Assembly: GCF_008386565.1 (NCBI RefSeq) | Contig: NZ_VUKA01000004.1 | Span: 124,001-188,000, forward strand | Length of the DNA stretch: 64,000 nt | Reading direction: 5' to 3' | DNA from: Teichococcus oryzae | GTDB lineage: Bacteria; Pseudomonadota; Alphaproteobacteria; Acetobacterales; Acetobacteraceae | Shown: one piece after another, positions 1 through 8,684 of the stretch | How the letters are laid out: the number at the start of each line of letters is the position of its first letter | Numbering within the stretch: the first letter of the stretch is position 1 | Translations under genes and position numbers: made by a program | The notes under the pieces: generated by a model | Database searches by the model: none | Seen by the model: only the letters and a program-made list of their open reading frames with translations | What the model was told of the DNA's origin: nothing

Positions 1-1
1 G

Positions 2-922
2 CCTGATGTTCTGGCTGCCGCGCCCCTGCCGCCCGTCCCGGCGCCGGAACCCTGGCAGGCCCCGCCCGAGGCGCCGCCGCCGCCGCCCCTGCCGCCGGCT
101 CCAGCCGAGGCCATGGCGCCCGCCATCGCGGCCCCCGACCCCGCGCTGCTGGAGCCATCGGAGCATGGGCCCTTGCCGCGCATCGCGCCGGATGGGCGCG
201 TGCCGCGGCAGGTTTACGCCGCGCCGGCGGCGGCCCCCGCCGGCAAGCCGCGCATCGCGCTGATCATTGGCGGCTTCGGCCTGTCCGCGCCCCGCGCGGA
301 AGAAGCGATCCGCCGCCTTCCCGCCGCCGCCACCCTGGCCTTCGGGCCGCTGCCGGCGCGGGCCGACCTGCTGCTGGATCAGGCACGGCGGCGCGGCATG
401 GAGGTGCTGCTGGCGCTGCCCCTCGATTCCGCCGGCGCCGCGCCCGCCGACCACCTGCTGCGCGCCTCGCGGAGCTGGGAGGACAATGCGGACCGCCTGG
501 CCCGCGCCCTGGGCAGCTTCGCCGGCTATCCCGGCGTCATCGGGGCCCAGGGCGGACAGCGGGGCGAGCGCTTCGCCGCCGACGCCGCGCAACTGCGGGC
601 GCTGGAGGCGGCGCTGGAAGCGCGCGGCCTGTTCTACATCGATGCCCGCCCCGGCGCCGCCGCCCCCGCCGCCGTCTGGGGCGCCGCGATCGACCAGGTG
701 CTGGACGAGCCGCTGACCGGCGGCGAGGTGCAGTTCCGGCTGGAAGCGCTGGAAGCCGCCGCGCGGCGGAAGGGCAGCGCCCTGGGCCTGGCCGGCGAGC
801 CTTCGCCCATCCTGGTGGACCGGATCGCCGCCTGGGCCGCCAGCCTGCCGCAACGCGGCGTGGCGCTGGTTCCCGCCAGCGCCGTGGCGCGCCCGCCTCC
901 GGCCCTGGCCGAGGCACCCTGA
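2..922 (+). CDS. Divergent polysaccharide deacetylase family protein (5' end outside window)
   Basis: The reading frame is open to the first base, so the N-terminus is missing. An Ala/Pro-rich linker (about codons 1-75) precedes a compact domain that starts with KPRIALIIGGFG and contains a PLDSAG-like stretch, then FYIDARPG. This order fits the divergent polysaccharide deacetylase (YibQ/DUF610) family of periplasmic NodB-fold proteins, often found beside murein hydrolase genes. The proline-rich stretch is probably a periplasmic spacer after a membrane anchor that lies upstream. An internal ATG at 113 exists, but coding continues before it. The next gene, rppH, begins 22 nt downstream. The family call is from motif memory; enzymatic activity in this family is uncertain. 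Confidence 0.72.
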   Translation, partial: PDVLAAAPLPPVPAPEPWQAPPEAPPPPPLPPAPAEAMAPAIAAPDPALLEPSEHGPLPRIAPDGRVPRQVYAAPAAAPAGKPRIALIIGGFGLSAPRAEEAIRRLPAAATLAFGPLPARADLLLDQARRRGMEVLLALPLDSAGAAPADHLLRASRSWEDNADRLARALGSFAGYPGVIGAQGGQRGERFAADAAQLRALEAALEARGLFYIDARPGAAAPAAVWGAAIDQVLDEPLTGGEVQFRLEALEAAARRKGSALGLAGEPSPILVDRIAAWAASLPQRGVALVPASAVARPPPALAEAP

Positions 923-944
923 TCCTTCTGCTGGATAGCCGCTG

Positions 945-1418
945 ATGCCTGACCTGCCTTACCGCCGCAATGTCGGCGCCGCCCTGTTCAACGCCGATGG
1001 CCGCGTGCTGGTCGCCCGCCGGGCCGATGTGGCGCGGGATGCCTGGCAATTGCCGCAGGGCGGGCTGGACGAGGGCGAGGACCCGCGCATCGCCGTGCTG
1101 CGCGAATTGCGGGAGGAAATCGGCACCGACCACGCCGAGATCATCGGCGAGGTCGGGGAATGGCTGAACTACGACCTGCCGCCCGAATTGCTGGGCAAGG
1201 CGCTGCGCGGCCGCTACCGGGGGCAGACGCAGAAATGGTTCGCGCTGCGCTTCCTGGGCGATGATTCCGAGATCCGCCTCGACCTCGACCCGCATCCCGA
1301 GTTCAATGCCTGGCGCTGGGCGGAGCTGGCCGAGTTGCCGGAGATCGTGGTGGCCTTCCGCCGCCCCATCTATCGCCGCCTCGCCGAGGAATTCGCCCGC
1401 TTCGCGCAAGGCGCCTGA
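945..1418 (+). CDS. rppH: RNA pyrophosphohydrolase (Nudix)
   Basis: The 157-residue protein matches the RppH/IalA size. The Nudix box lies at residues 39-61 (GGLDEGEDPR...REEIGT) with the metal-binding REEIG core, and the N-terminal YRRNVGAALFN stretch is typical of RppH. It would remove pyrophosphate from the 5' triphosphate of mRNAs and so start RNase E-dependent decay in the cytoplasm. The QTQKWFALRF and DPHPEFNAWRW segments are family signatures. It follows the deacetylase-like gene by 22 nt and is followed 16 nt later by a methyltransferase, so the three may be co-transcribed. Other Nudix substrates (dinucleoside polyphosphates) are possible but less likely. Confidence 0.9.
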   Translation: MPDLPYRRNVGAALFNADGRVLVARRADVARDAWQLPQGGLDEGEDPRIAVLRELREEIGTDHAEIIGEVGEWLNYDLPPELLGKALRGRYRGQTQKWFALRFLGDDSEIRLDLDPHPEFNAWRWAELAELPEIVVAFRRPIYRRLAEEFARFAQGA

Positions 1419-1434
1419 CCCGCGGAACCACCGC

Positions 1435-2163
1435 ATGCCGCAGAACATCTATGATGATCCGGATTTCTTCGCGGGCTACAGCCAGCTGGCCCGCTCGCGC
1501 AAAGGATTGGCGGCGGCCCCGGAATGGCCCGCCATCCAGGCGGTGCTGCCGCCCCTGGCGGGCCGCGCCGTGGTGGATCTGGGCTGCGGCTTCGGCTGGT
1601 TCTGCCGCTGGGCGCGCCAACAGGGCGCGGCCAGCGTGCTGGGGCTCGACCTGTCGGAGCGGATGCTGGACCGCGCCCGCACCGGCACGGACGACCCGGC
1701 CATCGCCTATCGCCGGGCGGACCTGAACCGCCCGGCGCTGCCGGAAGCGGCGTTCGACCTCGCCTATTCCTCGCTGGTGCTGCATTACCTGGAGGATCTG
1801 CCGGCGCTGCTCGCGGCCCTCCGCCGGGCGCTGCGGCCGGGCGGCCATTTCGTGTTCACCGCCGAGCATCCGGTCTTCACCGCGCCCTCCCGCCCGGGCT
1901 GGGTCCGGGACGCGGAAGGACGCGACACCTGGCCGGTCGATGGCTATCTGCGGGAAGGGCCGCGCGTCACCGACTGGCTGGCGCCCGGCGTGGTGAAGCA
2001 GCACCGCACCCTCGGCACCCTCCTGACGCTGCTGATCCGGGCCGGCTTCACGCTTCGCCATGTCGAGGAATGGGGGCCCGCCGAGGCGCAGGTGGCGGCA
2101 CAACCCGAACTGGCCGCGGAGCGCGAGCGGCCCGCCTTCCTTCTGGTCGCCGCCACGGCCTGA
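1435..2163 (+). CDS. Class I SAM-dependent methyltransferase
   Basis: A 242-residue protein with SAM-binding motif I VVDLGCGFGWF at about residues 43-53, an acidic motif II (LGLDLSERML) and a motif IV-like FDLAYSSLVLHYL. This is the Methyltransf_11/25 fold found in small-molecule methyltransferases. The start is placed at the ATG at 1435 because the frame upstream overlaps rppH and has no family-like sequence, whereas MPQNIYDDPDFFAGY is a common N-terminus in this family. The substrate cannot be read from the sequence. It sits 16 nt after rppH. Confidence 0.85.
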   Translation: MPQNIYDDPDFFAGYSQLARSRKGLAAAPEWPAIQAVLPPLAGRAVVDLGCGFGWFCRWARQQGAASVLGLDLSERMLDRARTGTDDPAIAYRRADLNRPALPEAAFDLAYSSLVLHYLEDLPALLAALRRALRPGGHFVFTAEHPVFTAPSRPGWVRDAEGRDTWPVDGYLREGPRVTDWLAPGVVKQHRTLGTLLTLLIRAGFTLRHVEEWGPAEAQVAAQPELAAERERPAFLLVAATA

Positions 2164-2242
2164 GCCTCCGGCCGGATGCCCTTCCCCCTTGCGAACCGCC
2201 TGGGCGGCGCCGATGCTCCGCCCTCCCGCACGAGGAACCACC

Positions 2243-2866
2243 ATGAAGCTGTTTTATGCCCCTGGCACCTGCTCGCTCGGCATCCACGTCCTGCTGGAGG
2301 AAGCCGGCCTGCCCTTCGAGCGCGCGCGGATGTCGCTGAAGGATGGCGACCAGCGCAAGCCGGAGTTCCAGGCGCTGAACCCGAAGGGCAAGGTGCCGAC
2401 GCTGGAGCGCGACGACGGCTCGGTCCTGACCGAGTGGCCGGCCATCGCCTATTGGGTGGCGGCGCGGGCGCCGGCCGCGAAGCTGTGGCCGGAAGCGCTG
2501 GAGGACCAGGCGCGGGCGCTGGAGGCGATGGACTTCATCGTCGGCACGCTGCACGGCCATGCCTTCTCCCGGCTGTTCAACCAGGCCAAGTACGCGCCGA
2601 GCGAGGCGGACCATCCCAAGGTGATCGAGCAGGGCCGCGCCATGGTGGCGGCTGGCTTCGACGTGCTGGAAAAGGGCTGGAAGGGCGATGAATGGCTGCT
2701 GCCATCCGGCTATTCCGTGGCTGACGCGGCGTTGTTCTACGTCACCTTCTGGGCGGTGAAGCGGATGCGGATGGACGTGCCGCCGCGCATCGCCGCGCAT
2801 TTCGAGCGGATGATGGCCCGCCCCGCCGTGCAGCGCGCCCTGGCGGCCGAGGGGCTGGCCGGCTGA
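2243..2866 (+). CDS. Glutathione S-transferase family protein
   Basis: A 207-residue two-domain GST. The N-terminal thioredoxin-like domain begins MKLFYAPGTCSLG, where the Cys/Ser in the CSLG loop resembles the beta/theta-class active site. It includes NPKGKVPTL (the cis-Pro before beta-3) and the glutathione-contacting LTEWPAI. The all-helical C-terminal domain occupies about residues 90-205. The start is the ATG at 2243, preceded by a GAGGAA ribosome-binding site. The stop overlaps the next start by one base (TGATG), so it is probably translated together with the phosphatase gene. Physiological substrate unknown. Confidence 0.88.
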   Translation: MKLFYAPGTCSLGIHVLLEEAGLPFERARMSLKDGDQRKPEFQALNPKGKVPTLERDDGSVLTEWPAIAYWVAARAPAAKLWPEALEDQARALEAMDFIVGTLHGHAFSRLFNQAKYAPSEADHPKVIEQGRAMVAAGFDVLEKGWKGDEWLLPSGYSVADAALFYVTFWAVKRMRMDVPPRIAAHFERMMARPAVQRALAAEGLAG

Positions 2867-3441
2867 TGGGCGCCGCCCTGACCCGCAAGGCCTTCTGGTT
2901 CCTGCGCCACGGGGAAACCGACTGGAACGCGCGCGGGCTGAGCCAGGGCAATGTGGACATCCCGCTGAACAGCGTCGGCATCGCCCAGGCGGCGCGCGCC
3001 GCGCGGGCGCTGGAAGGAAAGGAGATCGCCACCGTGGTGTCCTCCCCCCTGTCGCGGGCGCGGGACACGGCGGAAACCGTGGCGGCCGTGCTGGGCCGGC
3101 CGGTGCTGGTGCACGAGGCGCTGCGCGAGGTGTCCTTCGGCGTCCAGGAAGGGCAGGAAATGTCCGACTGGTTCAACAGCTGGGTGGAGGACGGCTTCAC
3201 CCCGGAAGGCGGCGAAAGCTTCGCCGCGCTGCGGGAACGGACCGTCGGCGCCATCAATTTCTGCCTGGAGCAGCCGGGGCCGGTGCTGGTTGTCGCCCAT
3301 GGCGCGCTGTGGCGCGCCTTCCGGGCCGAGGCCGGGCTGCCCGCCAATGTCCGCACCCCCAACGCCCTGCCGATGTGGGTGACGCCGCCGGCCCCGGGCG
3401 AGGAGTCCTGGCGGTTCGAGCCGCTCAGCCTTCCGGACTGA
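2866..3441 (+). CDS. Histidine phosphatase family protein
   Basis: A 191-residue branch-2-like phosphoglycerate mutase/phosphatase fold. The catalytic RHGET motif (FLRHGETDWN) lies near residue 13-22, SSPLSRARDTAE provides the second Arg, and VLVVAHGALWR provides the second catalytic His. Such proteins dephosphorylate sugar phosphates, nucleotides or alpha-ribazole phosphate; nothing here fixes the substrate. It starts inside the stop of the upstream GST gene. A perfect 10-bp inverted repeat 23 nt after the stop may end the transcript. Confidence 0.86.
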   Translation: MGAALTRKAFWFLRHGETDWNARGLSQGNVDIPLNSVGIAQAARAARALEGKEIATVVSSPLSRARDTAETVAAVLGRPVLVHEALREVSFGVQEGQEMSDWFNSWVEDGFTPEGGESFAALRERTVGAINFCLEQPGPVLVVAHGALWRAFRAEAGLPANVRTPNALPMWVTPPAPGEESWRFEPLSLPD

Positions 3442-3464
3442 GGCGGCGCCGCCTGGCATGATGC

Positions 3465-3490
3465 CCGTTCCGGCCCATTCGCCGGAACGG
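3465..3490 (+). terminator. Stem-loop after histidine phosphatase gene
   Basis: CCGTTCCGGC (3465-3474) and GCCGGAACGG (3481-3490) form a perfect 10-bp stem with a 6-nt loop. No T-run follows on the plus strand, so this would be a factor-assisted or pause-type terminator, not a classical intrinsic one. A perfect palindrome, AGGCGGCGCCGCCT, lies just before it at 3441-3454. Confidence 0.45.
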
Positions 3491-3505
3491 ATGAAGCGGC
3501 AAGTG

Positions 3506-3534
3506 TTGCCTTGCGCCGCCGGATCGCGTATGCC
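3506..3534 (+). promoter_or_regulatory. Candidate sigma-70 promoter for rplY-pth
   Basis: TTGCCT (3506-3511) and TATGCC (3529-3534) are separated by 17 nt, giving four and three consensus matches. They lie about 110 nt upstream of rplY, in the only non-coding stretch before it. Weak by sequence alone. Confidence 0.3.
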
Positions 3535-3644
3535 GCCGCCGCTGCGCTGGCACCCCTGGAGGCCGGCGCAACTGTTTTCGGGCGCCCGCCCGGGGGCAGC
3601 ATGGAACGACGCCATCCGGCGTCTCAGAGATTTGGAGCCAAGCA

Positions 3645-4289
3645 ATGGTCCAGACCATTCGGATCGAGGGCGAGGCGCGCGAGTTGGCCGGTAAGGGGGC
3701 GGCGCGCGCGACTCGTAAGCAGGGCCGTGTCCCTGCCGTCATCTACGGCGCGAAGCAGGAGGCGACGCTGCTGTCGCTCGACCCGCGCGACGTGATGAAG
3801 GAACTGCAGAAGGGCGGCTGGCAGTCGCACCTGTACGAGGTGGCGGTGGCCGGCCGCGCCGAGCGCTGCCTGATGCGGGAGGTGCAGTTCCATCCCGTCA
3901 AGGACACCCCGCTGCATGTGGACTTCCAGCGCCTCGCGCCGGGCCAGATGATCCGCGTCCGCGTGCCGGTGGTGTTCCTGAACGAGGACACCGCGCCGGG
4001 CCTCAAGGAAGGCGGCGTGCTGAACGTCGTCCGGCGCGACCTGGAAGTGATGTCCGATCCCGACCAGGTGCCGGACCAGTTCGAGATCGACCTGGCCGCC
4101 GCCACCATCGGCGCCAGCCTGCGCTGGTCCAATGTCCAGGACCAGAAGGGCACCAAGCCGGTGATCACCGACCGCGACTTCGTGGTGGCCACCATCGCCC
4201 CGCCGACGGTCGAGGAGGAGGTCGTCATCCAGGCCCCCGTCGCCGCCCCGGCCGCCGATGCCAAGGGCAAGGGCAAGGGCAAGAAGTAA
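3645..4289 (+). CDS. rplY: 50S ribosomal protein L25/general stress protein Ctc
   Basis: A 214-residue CTC-type L25: an N-terminal 5S-rRNA-binding domain (residues 1-95, with GKGAARATRKQGRVPAVIYG) followed by the beta-barrel TL5 domain, then an acidic/Ala stretch and a Lys-rich tail (KGKGKGKK). The KDTPLHVDFQR segment is diagnostic. It binds 5S rRNA at the central protuberance of the large subunit. The pth gene follows after 6 nt, the usual alphaproteobacterial rplY-pth pair. The start at 3645 follows a GGAG site. Confidence 0.96.
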   Translation: MVQTIRIEGEARELAGKGAARATRKQGRVPAVIYGAKQEATLLSLDPRDVMKELQKGGWQSHLYEVAVAGRAERCLMREVQFHPVKDTPLHVDFQRLAPGQMIRVRVPVVFLNEDTAPGLKEGGVLNVVRRDLEVMSDPDQVPDQFEIDLAAATIGASLRWSNVQDQKGTKPVITDRDFVVATIAPPTVEEEVVIQAPVAAPAADAKGKGKGKK

Positions 4290-4295
4290 GGAGGC

Positions 4296-4874
4296 GTGGC
4301 GGTGCTGCTCTGGGTCGGCCTCGGCAATCCGGAGCCGGGCCAGGCGCGGCACCGGCACAATATCGGCTTCATGGCGCTCGACGCCATTGCGCGCCGCCAC
4401 GGCTTCGGGCCGTGGCGCAGCCGCTACAAGGGGCTGGTGGCGGAAGGCAGCATCGGCGGCGGCAAGGTGCTGCTGCTGAAGCCGCAGACCTACATGAACG
4501 CGTCCGGCGATTCGGTGCAGCCGGCGGCGGCGTTCCACAAGATCCCGCCCGATGGCATCACCGCCTTCCATGACGAGCTGGACCTCGCCCCCGGCAGGAT
4601 CCGGGTGAAGCGCGGCGGCGGCGCCGCCGGCCATAACGGCCTGCGCGACATGGACCGGAGGCTGGGCAGCCCCGATTACTGGCGGGTGCGCCTCGGCATC
4701 GGCCATCCCGGCATGAAGGAGAAGGTGACGGGCCATGTGCTCGGCAACTTCGCCAAGGTGGACACCTGGCTGGAACCGATGCTGGATGCGGTCGCGGATG
4801 CGGCACCCTTGCTGGCCCGTGGCGAGCGGGAAGCCTTCATGACCCGCGTGGCTCTGCTGACTCAGGAGAACTGA
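4296..4874 (+). CDS. pth: Peptidyl-tRNA hydrolase
   Basis: A 192-residue Pth that recycles peptidyl-tRNAs released from stalled ribosomes. [20 protein letters not shown] carries the catalytic His and the conserved Asn, [10 protein letters not shown] supplies the second conserved Asn, and HDELDL holds the catalytic Asp. The C-terminal GHNGLRDM and VLGNF motifs are also present. The GTG start at 4296 sits directly after an AGGAGG ribosome-binding site that overlaps the rplY stop region, so rplY and pth are coupled. Confidence 0.96.
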   Translation: MAVLLWVGLGNPEPGQARHRHNIGFMALDAIARRHGFGPWRSRYKGLVAEGSIGGGKVLLLKPQTYMNASGDSVQPAAAFHKIPPDGITAFHDELDLAPGRIRVKRGGGAAGHNGLRDMDRRLGSPDYWRVRLGIGHPGMKEKVTGHVLGNFAKVDTWLEPMLDAVADAAPLLARGEREAFMTRVALLTQEN

Positions 4875-4877
4875 CCC

Positions 4878-5291
4878 ATGGCGATCGAAGACGCGGCGGC
4901 GGATCTGGAGGCTGAGTTCGGCGGCCCCGGGCCCGAGGATCTGGCCAATGGCGCTGCCGCCCTGGCCGCCGGGCTGCTGGCCCAGGCCCAGTGCCTCGCC
5001 ACCACCGCCGCCGCCCTGGAAAGCAGCGACACCGGCCATAACGGCGCCATCGAGGCGGCTGCGGCCCGCGCTTCCCTCGCGCTGTCCATGGCCCAGGTGG
5101 TGTCCGAGGCGCCGAGCCCGGCGCGCGCCGGGCTGATCGCCGCGGCGGCCCAGGCGCTGGATGTGTCGATCTCCGGCGCGCTGACGCAGCTGCGCGCCGC
5201 GGCGCTGGCGCTGCCCACCGATGACGCGGCGGCGCGGATCGCCGCGGCGCAGATCGCGCAGGAAATCGCCGCCTCGCTCGGCGTGGCCTGA
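4878..5291 (+). CDS. Alanine-rich hypothetical protein
   Basis: A 137-residue protein not recognised. It is strongly Ala-rich, predicted all-helical and acidic at the N-terminus (IEDAAADLEAEFGGPGPEDL), with no signal peptide, membrane segment or Cys pair. It begins 3 nt after the pth stop with a GGAG site inside the pth end, so it is the last gene of the rplY-pth transcript, which closes with the hairpin at 5304-5338. The low-complexity composition could mimic coding in this GC-rich genome, but the spacing, ribosome-binding site and terminator support a real gene. Confidence 0.65.
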   Translation: MAIEDAAADLEAEFGGPGPEDLANGAAALAAGLLAQAQCLATTAAALESSDTGHNGAIEAAAARASLALSMAQVVSEAPSPARAGLIAAAAQALDVSISGALTQLRAAALALPTDDAAARIAAAQIAQEIAASLGVA

Positions 5292-5303
5292 TCATTCCAT
5301 TCC

Positions 5304-5338
5304 GCGCCGGGGCGCCTGATGCCCCGGCGCCGTTGTTT
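5304..5338 (+). terminator. Intrinsic-type terminator before ychF
   Basis: GCGCCGGGGC (5304-5313) pairs perfectly with GCCCCGGCGC (5321-5330) around a 7-nt loop, followed by CGTTGTTT. It separates the rplY-pth transcript from ychF. Confidence 0.65.
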
Positions 5339-5352
5339 CCGAGGACCGGCCC

Positions 5353-6447
5353 ATGGGCTTCAATTGCGGTATTGTCGGGCTGCCGAATGTCGGCAAGTCG
5401 ACCCTGTTCAACGCGCTGACCCAGACAGCCGCCGCCCAGGCCGCCAACTACCCCTTCTGCACCATCGAGCCGAACACCGGCCGCGTCGCGGTGCCGGATG
5501 CGCGGCTCAACACCATCGCGAAGATCGGCAAGTCGGCCAAGATCGTGCCGACCTCCCTGGAATTCGTGGACATCGCCGGGCTGGTGCGCGGCGCTTCCCG
5601 CGGGGAAGGCCTCGGCAACCAGTTCCTGGCCAACATCCGCGAAACCGATGCCATCGTCCACGTGCTGCGCTGCTTCGAGGATGACGACGTCACCCATGTC
5701 GAGGGCAGCGTCGATCCGATCCGCGACGCCGACACCATCGAGACCGAGCTGATGCTGGCCGACATGGACAGCCTGGAGAAGCGCCAGATCGGCCTGCAGA
5801 AGCGGGCCCGCGGCGGCGACAAGGAAGCCGCCGCCCAGCTCGCGCTGATCGAGCCGATCCTGGCCGGGCTGCGCGATGGCCGCCCCGCCCGCGCTTCCAT
5901 CCCGCCCGGGGAGGAGGAGGCGGTGAAGCGCCTGCAGCTGCTGACCTCCAAGCCGGTGCTGTATGTCTGCAATGTCGAGGAAGCCTCGGCCGGCACCGGC
6001 AACGCGCAAAGCGAGAAGGTGTTCGCCCGCGCCGCCGCCGAGGGCGCCAAGGCGGTGGTGGTGTCCGCCGCCATCGAGGCCGAGATCAGCCAGATGGACG
6101 AGGCCGACCGGGGCGAGTTCCTGGAAGGCCTCGGCCTGTCCGATTCGGGCCTCGACCGCGTCATCGCCGCTGGCTACGGGCTGCTCGGCCTGCTGACCTA
6201 CTTCACCGTGGGGCCGAAGGAGGCGCGCGCCTGGACCATCACCCGCGGCATGAAGGCGCCGCAGGCCGCCGGCGTCATCCATGGCGATTTCGAGCGGGGC
6301 TTCATCGCGGCCGAGACCATCGCCTATGACGACTACGTGGCGCTGGGCGGCGAGCAGGGCGCCAAGGAAGCCGGCAAGATGCGCGTGGAAGGCAAGGAAT
6401 ATGTCGTCAAGGATGGCGACATCCTGTTGTTCCGCTTCAACGTGTAG
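5353..6447 (+). CDS. ychF: Redox-regulated ATPase YchF (Obg-family)
   Basis: A 364-residue protein, the usual YchF length. The P-loop GLPNVGKST is near residues 8-16, switch II is DIAGLVRGA, the coiled-coil insertion covers about residues 130-200, and a C-terminal TGS domain ends in DGDILLFRFNV. The specificity loop reads CNVEE, consistent with ATP over GTP preference in YchF/OLA1. It is a ribosome-associated translation and stress factor. It lies just after the terminator at 5304-5338 and seems to be transcribed separately. Confidence 0.96.
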   Translation: MGFNCGIVGLPNVGKSTLFNALTQTAAAQAANYPFCTIEPNTGRVAVPDARLNTIAKIGKSAKIVPTSLEFVDIAGLVRGASRGEGLGNQFLANIRETDAIVHVLRCFEDDDVTHVEGSVDPIRDADTIETELMLADMDSLEKRQIGLQKRARGGDKEAAAQLALIEPILAGLRDGRPARASIPPGEEEAVKRLQLLTSKPVLYVCNVEEASAGTGNAQSEKVFARAAAEGAKAVVVSAAIEAEISQMDEADRGEFLEGLGLSDSGLDRVIAAGYGLLGLLTYFTVGPKEARAWTITRGMKAPQAAGVIHGDFERGFIAAETIAYDDYVALGGEQGAKEAGKMRVEGKEYVVKDGDILLFRFNV

Positions 6448-6506
6448 CACCTGCAGCTTCACCATTTATCCGCTGTCTTTTCGTAATAATTCCCGCTAAG
6501 GTTGAG

Positions 6507-6528
6507 GGGATGGGGCAGCGCCCATCCC
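6507..6528. other. Hairpin in ychF/histidine kinase intergenic region
   Basis: GGGATGGG (6507-6514) and CCCATCCC (6521-6528) form a perfect 8-bp stem with a 6-nt loop. It follows the AT-rich stretch at 6463-6497, the most promoter-like segment before the histidine kinase. It could be the ychF terminator (no T-run) or part of the kinase leader. Confidence 0.35.
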
Positions 6529-6586
6529 GGCGCCGCAGGGGGCCGGCCACCGCCTCGGCAACAGGCCCAGCCTCGGTCCCCTGCCC

Positions 6587-8434
6587 TTGATTTTCGACAG
6601 CGCTACCCTGCTGATCGTCAGCACGCTGATCAGCATCGTCCTCGGCGGGCTGTGGTTCGGCCTTTCCCTTGACCGCCGCAAGGTTGACGGCCTGCGGGAA
6701 TGGGGCCTTTCGCTTATCGGCGCGGGGGTGGGCAGCCTGCTGCTCGGCCTGCGCGGGGTGCTGCCGGAATGGCTTTCCATCGACCTTGGCAATGCGTTGA
6801 TCCTGCTTTGCCTGGGCTATGCCTGGGTTGGCGCCCGGCGCTTCGACGGGCGGCCGGTCGCGCCCTGGATGCTTCTGGCGGCGCCCACGCTGTGGCTGCT
6901 GCTGCGCCAGCTGCCCGTGCTGCAATTCCAGGAAGCGCGCATCCTGGCGACCTCGGTGCTGGCCCCTCCCCTGATGCTGGCCTGCGCCGCCGAGTTCCTG
7001 CGCAGCCAGGCCGAGGCGCCAGGTTTCCGCCGGGTGCTGGCGGCCAGCTTCGCGCTGCATGCCGGGCTGGTCCTGGCGCGCATCCCGATGGTGCTGGCCA
7101 GCCCGGAATGGAGCACGGTTTCGGCTCTGCCGGATGGGCTGGTGGTGCAGGCGATCCTGCTGGAATCGATCCTGCACGGGGTGATCACCAGCTTCGCGCT
7201 GATGGTGCTGTTCCTGGCGCGGCAGGAAAGGCGGGCGCTGGCCGTCACCACCACCGCACGGGATGAGGCGGAGGCCGCGAACCGGGCCAAGTCGCAATTC
7301 CTGGCGCGGATGAGCCATGAACTGCGGACGCCGCTGAACGGCGTGCTGGGCCTGTCCGACATGATGGCCAGGCATCCGGACCTTCCGCCGCATCTGCGCG
7401 GCCAGGTGGAGGTCATCGGCCAGGCCGGCCGGCATCTTCTGGCGCTGGTCAATGACGTGCTCGATATCGGCTTGGTCGAGGCCGGGCGCCTGACGCTGCA
7501 ACAGGACACAGTGCCGCTGCGCCCCTTGCTGGAGGACGCGCTGGCGCTTCTGCGGCCCGAGGCCGAGCGCAAGAACCTGACCCTGGACCTGGACTGGGAC
7601 CCGGCCTGCCCGGAGGCCGTCCTGGGCGATGCGCGCCGGCTGCGGCAGGTGCTGCTAAACCTGCTGGGCAATGCGGTGAAGTTCACCCCGCCCGGCGGCC
7701 ATGTGCGGCTGGGGCTGCGGGCGGAAGCCCACGACGGCCTGCTGCTGGACGTGCTCGACAATGGCCGCGGCATTCCAGGCGCCCAGCGCGCCTTGCTGTT
7801 CCGCGATTTCACCCGCCTGTCCACCTTGCCCGGCGAGGCGGAAACCGAGGGGCATGGCCTGGGCCTCGCCATCACCGCGAAGCTGGTGGCCGGGATGGGC
7901 GGCATGATCGGCGTGGAAGCCGGCCCCATGGGCGTCGGCAGCCGCTTCTGGGTCAGGCTGCACCTTTCCCCGGTGGCGCTGCCCGCCCCCCTGCCGGCGA
8001 GCGCCCGCCGCCGCGGCCCGGCACGCCGCGTCCTGGTGGTGGATGACGTGACGGTGAACCGGCTGGTGGTGCAGGGCCTGCTGCGCGGCGCCGGCCATGC
8101 CGTTCTGCAGGCCGAAAGCGGCGAAGCGGCCCTGGCCCTGCTGGCCCAGCAATCCGCCGACCTGATGCTGATCGACGTGCAGATGCCGGGTCTGGACGGA
8201 ATGGAAACCACCCGCCGCATCCGCGCCGCCGAGGCGATGGCGCCCAGCCAGACACGCCTGACCATCTTTGCGCTGACCGGCGAATGCGGCATCGCCACGC
8301 ATGAGGCCTGCCTCGCCGCCGGCATGGATGGCGTGCTGGTGAAGCCGGTGCGGCGGGAAACCCTGCTGACGCTCCTGGAAGCGCTGCCGGCGCAGGCGGC
8401 GGAGTTGCTGCCGCTCCCGGATGCCGGTTCCTAA
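6587..8434 (+). CDS. Membrane hybrid sensor histidine kinase with receiver domain
   Basis: A 615-residue protein starting at TTG 6587. About seven hydrophobic segments fill residues 1-215 (7TM-type sensor). A HisKA domain follows with the phospho-acceptor His at about 244 (SHELRTPLNG), then an HATPase domain (N box LLNLLGNAVKF, G1 DNGRGI, G2 GHGLGL), then a C-terminal receiver with the phospho-acceptor Asp near 530 (LMLIDVQMP) and the conserved Lys in VLVKP. The kinase thus passes phosphate internally from His to Asp. No cognate output regulator or phosphotransferase is next to it. The ligand is unknown. Its stop overlaps the convergent DUF4169 gene by 4 nt. Confidence 0.88.
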   Translation: MIFDSATLLIVSTLISIVLGGLWFGLSLDRRKVDGLREWGLSLIGAGVGSLLLGLRGVLPEWLSIDLGNALILLCLGYAWVGARRFDGRPVAPWMLLAAPTLWLLLRQLPVLQFQEARILATSVLAPPLMLACAAEFLRSQAEAPGFRRVLAASFALHAGLVLARIPMVLASPEWSTVSALPDGLVVQAILLESILHGVITSFALMVLFLARQERRALAVTTTARDEAEAANRAKSQFLARMSHELRTPLNGVLGLSDMMARHPDLPPHLRGQVEVIGQAGRHLLALVNDVLDIGLVEAGRLTLQQDTVPLRPLLEDALALLRPEAERKNLTLDLDWDPACPEAVLGDARRLRQVLLNLLGNAVKFTPPGGHVRLGLRAEAHDGLLLDVLDNGRGIPGAQRALLFRDFTRLSTLPGEAETEGHGLGLAITAKLVAGMGGMIGVEAGPMGVGSRFWVRLHLSPVALPAPLPASARRRGPARRVLVVDDVTVNRLVVQGLLRGAGHAVLQAESGEAALALLAQQSADLMLIDVQMPGLDGMETTRRIRAAEAMAPSQTRLTIFALTGECGIATHEACLAAGMDGVLVKPVRRETLLTLLEALPAQAAELLPLPDAGS

Positions 8435-8619
8435 TCCCGCTTCGGCGGGTCCTGGCGCGCACCGTCGAGCAGGGCGTTGCGGCGCGCCTCGGCTTCCGCG
8501 TCCCGTGCCTTCTCCGCCTTGCTGCGGCCGAACTTCTCGCGGTTCAGCGCCGCCTCCTGCCCGCGCATCTGGCGCGCGGCCTGCTTGCGATGCCGGTTGA
8601 GGTTGACGATCTCCGCCAT
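8431..8619 (-). CDS. DUF4169 family protein
   Basis: A 62-residue basic, helical protein. MAEIVNLNRHRKQAAR followed by NREKFGRSKAEKARD is the signature of DUF4169, a family of small proteins found in Alphaproteobacteria with no assigned function. It is convergent with the histidine kinase gene and the two stops overlap by 4 nt. The start ATG at 8619 lies 65 nt from the divergent dienelactone hydrolase start, so the two probably share a promoter region. Confidence 0.82.
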   Translation of the reverse strand: MAEIVNLNRHRKQAARQMRGQEAALNREKFGRSKAEKARDAEAEARRNALLDGARQDPPKRD

Positions 8620-8684
8620 GCGCGGAGGATAGCGCGTGATCGCCCTGCCGGGAACCAGCCTGGCGGCCCCCCTGGAGAATCCGG